Shown: piece by piece, positions 57,459-64,000 of the stretch
Layout: every line of letters begins with the position of its first letter
How positions within the stretch are numbered: the stretch's first letter is position 1
Origin: Cryptomeria japonica
Lineage: Eukaryota > Streptophyta > Pinopsida > Cupressales > Cupressaceae
NCBI RefSeq assembly: GCF_030272615.1
Contig: NC_081406.1
Coordinates: 141,515,299-141,579,298 of the forward strand
Direction: 5' to 3'
DNA: 64,000 nucleotides
The notes under the pieces: model-generated
The model's input: the letters and a program-made list of their open reading frames with translations, nothing else
Databases searched by the model: none
Told to the model about the DNA's origin: nothing
Made by a program: the position numbers and the translations under genes

Positions 57459-58390
57459 ATTATATTGTTCACCGGCGCTGAGGATGACTTGTTATCATCT
57501 AGAGATAACTTGGTTGTGTTGAAGACATGGTTTGGACACTTGGTTTTGGTATTCTGGTTAATGGTCTAATCGGGTTGACATATTTGTTGTTACAGGCAAA
57601 TTGGCCTAGGTTATGGACTGGCATGCATTATCTATTCCAGATCAGCACAACACGTTATGGAGATGATCTAATCGATTGGTATTGTTGTAATTACATTGAG
57701 CTGACATGATGCATAGCATCTTGACTTACTTGTAATTGATTTTATTATAATATTCTTAATTAGTTGACCTACACATTTGGTCTTAGGTTTTGGTATATAT
57801 GTAAGATCTCAATTGTGATATGCAAGGTTATGGTATGCAAATATATTGTATGTAAGGTTATGGTATTATAACATGGTATGTGCGAATATAGAAGATCTTA
57901 TGAGAAGACCATAGAGAAGGTGATTATTAGAGCTTAATCAGTACTGAATTCAGCATTGGAGATGCTACTTTGAGCAGTACATTATCATTGGATTTAATCA
58001 TCCAATTGTAGTCAGTGTGACTCCTATTTTGTGATTGAGCAGTGAGCTCTAGGCGGTTGGCCTTTCTGCATGTGCAGAACCCCATTTGTACACACACTAT
58101 CTGCAGTAGTATCATCTGATTGTGGATAAGGTTTCCCACCTTGATTTTTCCCCTTATAGGGTTTCCACGTACAAATCTATGTGTTATGTGTTGTGGGTGT
58201 TGTTTCTCTTTCTGTCTCGTGCATTAAGTTTCACCGGTATTGATATTTACTGTTAATCTGTTATCCGGCATCAAGTTTGGTTTACCGGTATTATGTATCA
58301 AGTTTGATTAAGTTATATTTGGGTTGAAATTAATTGACAACTAATTCACCCCCCCCCCCCCTCCCTCTCAATTTCCTCCGAGCCCTAAAA
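57459..58390 (+). repeat. 5' LTR of element E, second part
   Basis: It continues the LTR broken at 32235, starting with ATTAT (target copy of F) and TTCACCGGC, and ends near CCCTAAAA before the primer site. It contains a run of about 14 C near 58350. It matches 63090-64000. Confidence 0.88.
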
Positions 58391-58391
58391 A

Positions 58392-58405
58392 TTGGTATCA
58401 GAGCA
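58392..58405 (+). other. Primer-binding site of element E (initiator Met tRNA)
   Basis: TTGGTATCAGAGCA directly follows the 5' LTR. Confidence 0.92.
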
Positions 58406-58447
58406 TAGTCCTCCTTTTGCAAAAGTTTAACAACTTGAGGAGATTCT

Positions 58448-61400
58448 ATGGCAACTAACTTTTTCAGGAAGGACAGTCTGAAACTTGATGGAACTAACTA
58501 TGGTATATGGAAGATCAGAATGGAGACACATCTGAATTGCATTGGAAAATACATATGGGATGTTACAAAGAATGGCTATGTTGGTCCTACACCGAATCAA
58601 CCTAATCCACCAAGATTGGGTAAGGATCAAGAGAATGATTACAAAGAAAGAGAAGAACTTTTCAGCGCCTTGTCAGATTAGCAAATCATGGGATTATCAT
58701 ACCGATCTACTGCTAAAGCTATTTGGTATAAATTGGAGACATCGAATGAAGGAGATACAACTATCCAAATTGCAAAACTGGAATGCTTTCGGGTCAGGTA
58801 TGAAAATTTGAAAATGGAAGAAGATGAAAGAATTTTTGCTTTTATGGAAAGGGTTAATGAAATTATTTTGGGAATACAATATTGTGGAGGTTCCTTAAGT
58901 GAAGATGAAATTGTTTGTAAAGTTTTGAGAGCATTTCCACTGGCATACAAAATGAAAGTAACTGTTATTAATGAGTTGAGAGCTATGCCTAATACAGCAG
59001 TATCTAGAGATACCTTGGTTGGAAAACTTTCAGCATTTGAGCTTGAGGAATTTGGTCATGTTGCTACAATTAAGACAGAGTTAGCCTTCAAAGCATCATC
59101 ATTTGCATCATCTTCATCATTAGCTGACAAATTTGATTGGAAAGAACTTTAGGCAAGAGAACTTGAAGACATCAGGAGGGAAAATGAAGAAATGGAAGAA
59201 CTTAAAGCACTACTTGCAAGGAAAATGCCTAAAGGTCCTATTGGAAGTAAGTATGAAGGTAAAGCTCCATTTCAATGTTTTAACTGCAATAAAGTTGGTC
59301 ATATGGCATCTAGATGTCCTAATAGACATGCAAGATTGAGAGAAAAGGTTAAAAGAACATATAAGCCTAACCCTGAATATCAAAGATATAGATTTAAGAA
59401 GAATAGAAACAAATCATGTTACTATGCTAATGAAGGAGTTGCTGATGATTCTAATGAAGAACCGGCAGACAATGGATGGGATTTTGGTGCAATAACATAA
59501 GATCAATCGGCACCTAATGTTCCACTAGTAGAGCAGACCCTGGCAACTAAAATTGAAGAGAAGGATGAATGGATTATAGATTCTGGATGTTCACATCATA
59601 TGAATGGTGATAAAAGTAAATTCTTATCTTTTCAGGAATACAATGGAGGTTTAGTAAGATTTGGAGATGACAAAGCTTGTTTGATCAGAGGAAAAGGCAC
59701 TATATCTTTTGATGGTAAGCACAATACTAACAATGTTTATTATGTTGAAGGTTTGAAGCATAATCTTTTGAGTGTTGGTCAATTAGTTGAAAAAGGATTT
59801 CAGTTACAATTCAAGAATGGTAAATGCAAAATCATGAATAGAACTGGTTTGGAGATTGCAACCGATAATCAGACTAGAGGCAATATCTTTCACTTGAATA
59901 ATAATGAAAGGACATGCTTGATAGCACATATTGATAAAAGTTGGTTATGGCATAATAGACTTTGTCATGTGAATTTTGATTGCATTGTAAAGATTAGTTC
60001 ACCTAAGGCAGTAAGGGATTTACCTAAGATTGTAAAACCTCATAATCTGGTATGTAAGGAATGTCAAATGGGAAAGAAAATTAGAACAACTTTTAAGAGT
60101 ATTTCTAAGAAAACCAATGGTGTTCTTGATTTCATTCATACTGACTTGTGTGGTCCGAAAAGAACAAGAAGTCTACAAGGAGATAGATACTTTATGTTAA
60201 TCATTGATAATTATTCTAGAATGTGTTGGGTTACTTTTCTCGAGGAGAAATCAAAAGCTTTTGGGAAATTCAAATTATTCAAGGCACTTGTAGAGAATGA
60301 AACCGGTAAGAAAATCAAATGTTTAAGATCAGATCAAGGAGGTGAATTTACATCTAAGGAGTTCAATACATTTTGTGAAGTGAATGGAATTAGAAGACAA
60401 CTATGAGCACCCCAGACACCTCAGCAAAATGGAGTTGTATAAAGGAAGAATAGAACTATTCTGGATGCAGCTAGAAGGATGATATCAAAAGCAAATCTAC
60501 CTCATGTGTATTGGAGAGAAGCGGTGAATACAGCGGTTTACACTTTCAATAGAGTTCACATCAAAGGTGAAACCGGTAAGACACCTTCTGAATAATGGTT
60601 TGGTAATATTCCTACTCTTAAATACTTTAGAATGTTTGGAAGAAAATGTTACATTAGGAGAGATGAGTATATTGGTAAATTTGATCCTAGAAGTGATGAA
60701 GGTATATTTCTTGGTTATTCATCTAAGAGCAAAGCATATAGATGTTTTAATAAAAGATTGTAGAAAATCATTGAGAGTGCAAATGTGAAGATAGATGAAC
60801 AATTTAGAGAAAATCCAAGGTCTATGGATTCTGAACCGGCAGTTGAGATGATCACAAATGAACCTATACAGAGTGCACCATTACAAAATGTTTATCCAGT
60901 CACACCGGCATCATTAGAAAATACCACAGTGACTAAAGAACAACAGCAAGTGAACACACCCAGGAATGTAAGACTGAATCACTCTAAAAGTCAGATAATT
61001 GGGAATAAGTATCAAGGAGTTATGAAAAGAGGAACACTGGAAAATGAAGAGGTATGTTTAATTTCTCAAATTGAACCAGCATCTATCATTGAGGCATGTG
61101 AAGATAAACATTGGATTAAATCTATGGAAGATGAATTGAAACAAATTGAAAAGAACAATACATGGACATTGGTTCCCCGGCCTAAAGATAAAAATGTAAT
61201 TGGAACTAAGTGGGTATTCAGAAATAAACTTAATGAAGATGGTAAGGTAATCAGAAACAAAGAAAGATTAGTATGTAAAGGATATTCACAGAAAGAGGGA
61301 ATTGATTACAATGAAACCTTTGCATCGGTAGCTAGAATTGAGGTAGTCAAATTATTTCTTGCATTTGCAACACACAAGAACTATAAAGTATATCAAATGG

Positions 61401-62608
61401 ATGTAAAATGTACATTTCTGAATGGTGATCTTGAAGATGAAGTTTGCATTGAACAGCCTGATGGATTTTCATTGACAAATAATAAAGATATGATTTACAG
61501 ATTAAGGAAAGCTTTATATGGATTAAAGCAAGCTCCTAGAGCTTGGTATGCTAGATTAGACAAATATCTTTTGAAGCTTGGTTACACTAAAGGTAATGCT
61601 GACAGCAACTTATATTTCAAAGTGACTAATGAAGACATCTTGGTTATTGATTTTTTTATTGATGACATCATTTTTGGAGGAGAAGATGGATTGTGTAAAG
61701 GAATTTCTAATAAGATGTAGGAAGAATTTGAAATATCTATGATTGGGGAGATAAAACTCTTTTTAGGATTGCAAATTTCACAGACTGATAAAGGTATATT
61801 CATATGTCAAACAAAGTACCTGAAGGAACTACTAAATAAATTTGGTATGGAAAACTCTAAATCAGTAAGTACTCCTATGACTACAACTGATAAACTATCA
61901 TTGAAGGATGATTCAGCTCATATTAATCCTACAAGATACAAATCTATGATTGGAGATTTACTATATTTGACACAAACAAGACTTGATATAATGAATGCAG
62001 TGTGTATTGTTTCAAGATTTTAGAGTAATCCTAGAGAAAATCATGAATCAACAGTGAAAAGGATTTTTCGGTATCTACAAGGCACAACAAATCTTGGTTT
62101 ATGGTATCCTAGAGATGAAAATTTTGATTTATGTTCATACGCCGATGCTAATTGGGCAGGAGATGTAGATGATAGAAAGAGCACCATCGGTGGGGAATTC
62201 TTTCTTGGTAGTAGATTGATTTCATGATTGAGCAAGAAAAAAAGTTGTACATCATTATCAACAGCAAAATTAGAATATGTTGCAGCAGCAACTAATTGTA
62301 CTCAGGTATTATGGATTAAGCAAATGTTGAAGGACATAAAGGTAAAATGCAAAGAACCTATAATCATCTATTGTGATAATTCCGTAGTAATTGATATATC
62401 TAAAAATCCGATATTTCACTCTAAAACTAAACATGTTTCTATCAAATACAATTTTCTGAAAGAGAATGTTGAAGCAAAAGAAGTGAGATTGGTTTATGTG
62501 AATAGTAAAGAGAAGATTGTAGATATCTTTACTAAGCCTTTTCCTAAGGAAACTTTTGAATATCTCAAAGAGCATCTTGGGGTTATACCCTCACCGGTAG
62601 AGACCTAG
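58448..62608 (+). pseudogene. Element E Gag-Pol polyprotein with ten in-frame stops
   Basis: A 1387-codon single frame from ATG 58448 to TAG 62606. Domains by codon: copia Gag 1-230 (KLDGTNYGIWKIRMETHL); zinc knuckle CFNCNKVGHMASRC near 277; protease DSGCSHHM near 378; pre-integrase YYVEGLKHNLLSVGQL; integrase with LDFIHTDLCGP and CLRSDQGGEF; RT near 915-1085 with GLKQAPRAWYARLDKYL and FIDD (61655-61666, where YVDD is usual); RNase H near 1220-1370 with YADANWAGD and CDNSVVIDISKN. Internal stops: TAG 58679, 59150, 60761, 61718, 62021; TAA 59498, 60440, 60593; TGA 60404, 62225. The TAA at 60440 sits exactly where the third catalytic residue (Glu) of the integrase belongs, 35 residues after the second Asp. 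There is no frameshift. Confidence 0.92.
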
Positions 62609-62975
62609 ACAGTTGATGCTTGGCATCAAACTAGCAAAATTTACAAAGAAACCTTTTTCCGGCTTTGATGGAGGAGAGCTACTTCTCAGGGGGAGTAGTT
62701 GGTTATAACAGTTGGTATTTGTAATTGGTTCTATGAACTGGTTGTATATGGTATTTGTATTGCTTTGGCATTTGATGTCAAAGGGGGAGAGATATTTATG
62801 GAAAAACAACATTATCCTTTGGAGAGAGATTATTCATTGGGGTAGAGATATATACTCTCTGCATTTATTTTCATATCTATTTTGGATGATTGTTGGTTTT
62901 TGGTTTTTGGCATTCTGTTTTGGCACTTAGATATTTTTCTATCTTTGTGTTTCCATCAATGCCAAAGGGGGAGAT
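62609..62975 (+). other. E 3' untranslated region with two polypurine tracts
   Basis: The tract CCAAAGGGGGAGAT at 62961-62975 abuts the 3' LTR. An upstream relative, TTTGATGTCAAAGGGGGAGA, lies near 62771-62792. A third weaker one, TCTCAGGGGGAG, is near 62684. No coding sequence. Confidence 0.75.
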
Positions 62976-64000
62976 TGTTGGTATTATGGATGTGTTGCAT
63001 TGGTTTTGTCATTGATGTCAACAATTATCAACACTTATCCTACTGGAGATCTTTGGTTATGTTCATCGGCAAGTTCAGTGACTTATGCACAGTCACCGGC
63101 ACTGAGGATGACTTGTTATCATCTAGAGATCACTTGGTTATGTCGAAGACATTGTTTGGAAACTTGGTTTTGGTATTCTGGTTATTGGTCTAATCGAGTT
63201 GATATATTTGTTGTTACTAGCAAATTGGCCTAGGTTATGGACCGGCATGCATTATCTATTCTAGATCAGCACGGCACGTTATGGAGATGATCTAATCAAT
63301 TGGTATTGTTGTAATTACATTGAGACAACATGATGCATGACATCTTGACTTACTTGTAATTGATTTTATTGTAATATTCTTAATTAGCCAACCTACACAT
63401 TTGTTCTTAGGTTTTGGTATATATGTAAGATCTCAACTGTGAGATGCAAGGTTATGGTATGCAAATATATGGTATGTAAGGTTATGATATTATAACATGG
63501 TATGTGCGAATATAGAAGATCTTATGAGAAGACCATAGAGAAGGTGATTATCAGAGCTTAACCAGTCCTGAATCAAGTATTGGAGATGCTACTTAGAGCA
63601 GTACATTATCATTGGATTTTAATCATCCAATTGTAGTCAGTGTGACTCCTATTTTGTGATTGAGCAGTGAGCTCTAGGTGGTTGGCCTTTTTGCATGTGC
63701 AGAACCCCATTTGTACACATACAATCTGCAGTAGTATCATCTGATTGTGGGTAAGGTTTCTCACCATGGTTTTTCCCCTTACAGGGTTTCCACATACAAA
63801 TCTATGTGTTATGTGTTGTGGATGTTGTTTCTCTTTCTGTCCCATGCATTAAATTTCACCGGTATTGATATTTACCATTAATCTATTAACCGGTATCAAG
63901 TTTGGTTTATCGGTATTATGTATCAAGTTTGATTAAGTTATATTTGGGTTGAAATTAATTGACAACTTATTCACCCCCCCCCCCCCGCCCTCTCAGTTGA
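62976..64000 (+). repeat. 3' LTR of element E (cut by window end)
   Basis: It starts TGTTGGTATTATGG and runs to the window end near CTCTCAGTTGA, about 25 bp short of the expected LTR end. It differs from the 5' LTR by absence of about 36 bp after ACAGTCA (63090 region) and by scattered substitutions. It carries the same long C run near 63974. Confidence 0.9.

Larger units (their letters stand above)
32098..64000 (+). mobile_element. Ty1/copia retrotransposon E (5' LTR split by F; 3' end cut by window)
   Basis: A copia LTR starts TGTTGGTAGTATGG at 32098, breaks at 32235, resumes at 57459 (ATTGTTCACCGGC...) and ends at about 58390 beside a primer site. The matching 3' LTR begins at 62976. Between them a single plus-strand frame encodes Gag, protease, integrase, RT and RNase H with ten internal stops. 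The 25-kb break is element F with its own target duplication. E is therefore older than everything nested in F. The 3' LTR is missing only its last 25 bp or so, so the right target copy cannot be read. Confidence 0.9.

Noticed and set aside
63000-63233. Short plus-strand ORFs in the E 3' LTR
   Set aside because: They lie in LTR sequence, the 5' LTR counterparts differ, and no motif is visible.

Overview
The window looks like intergenic DNA from a large plant nuclear genome. It is AT-rich, I see no intact host gene, and almost all of it is LTR retrotransposons stacked inside one another. Primer-binding sites for initiator-Met tRNA (TGGTATCAGAGC) beside Ty1/copia elements, long LTRs and large non-autonomous elements are typical plant features. 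The density of old nested elements would suit a gymnosperm-type genome, but I cannot name a species from sequence alone.

Layout. 1-14034: Ty1/copia element B (minus strand, its left LTR cut by the window edge) carries copia element A (561-9324) inside its RNase H region. 14035-19368: AT-rich DNA holding the decayed remains of a multi-exon DDE-transposase-like gene (15230-18106, minus). 19369-31701: element D, a LARD-like element with 4.3-kb LTRs, no coding capacity and a perfect 5-bp target duplication. 32098 to the window end: copia element E (plus). Its 5' LTR is split by the 25-kb element F (32235-57458, plus, gypsy-like). F in turn carries H (35053-42846, minus, gypsy gag-protease only), G (47626-54253, minus, copia-type termini but no pol) and, inside F's own 3' LTR, a solo LTR of the G family (56539-57320). 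E's polyprotein remnant (58448-62608) and partial 3' LTR close the window.

Relative ages follow from nesting: B before A; E before F; F before H, G and the solo LTR. D has the most similar LTR pair by eye (about 1% different) and A among the least similar (about 8% over the first 265 bp).

Working together. Only A, B and E carry reverse transcriptase and integrase remnants, and all three are broken. D, F, G and H lack pol and must have been moved by enzymes supplied in trans. G shares its PBS and its PPT/LTR junction with the autonomous copia elements. Its first ORF matches the coiled-coil plus zinc-knuckle half of A's Gag, and it carries a second frame of about 1,000 codons that I do not recognise. 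F encodes a nucleocapsid-like region related to the C-terminal part of H's Gag, followed by a long proline/serine-rich extension. H keeps an almost intact gag-protease ORF with several copies of a hairpin containing a GTGCAC palindrome. The most unusual material in the window is G's ORF2, the pol-less 'nucleocapsid-only' design seen twice (F and G), F's long tRNA-Lys-complementary primer site, and open frames broken by stop codons but not by frameshifts.
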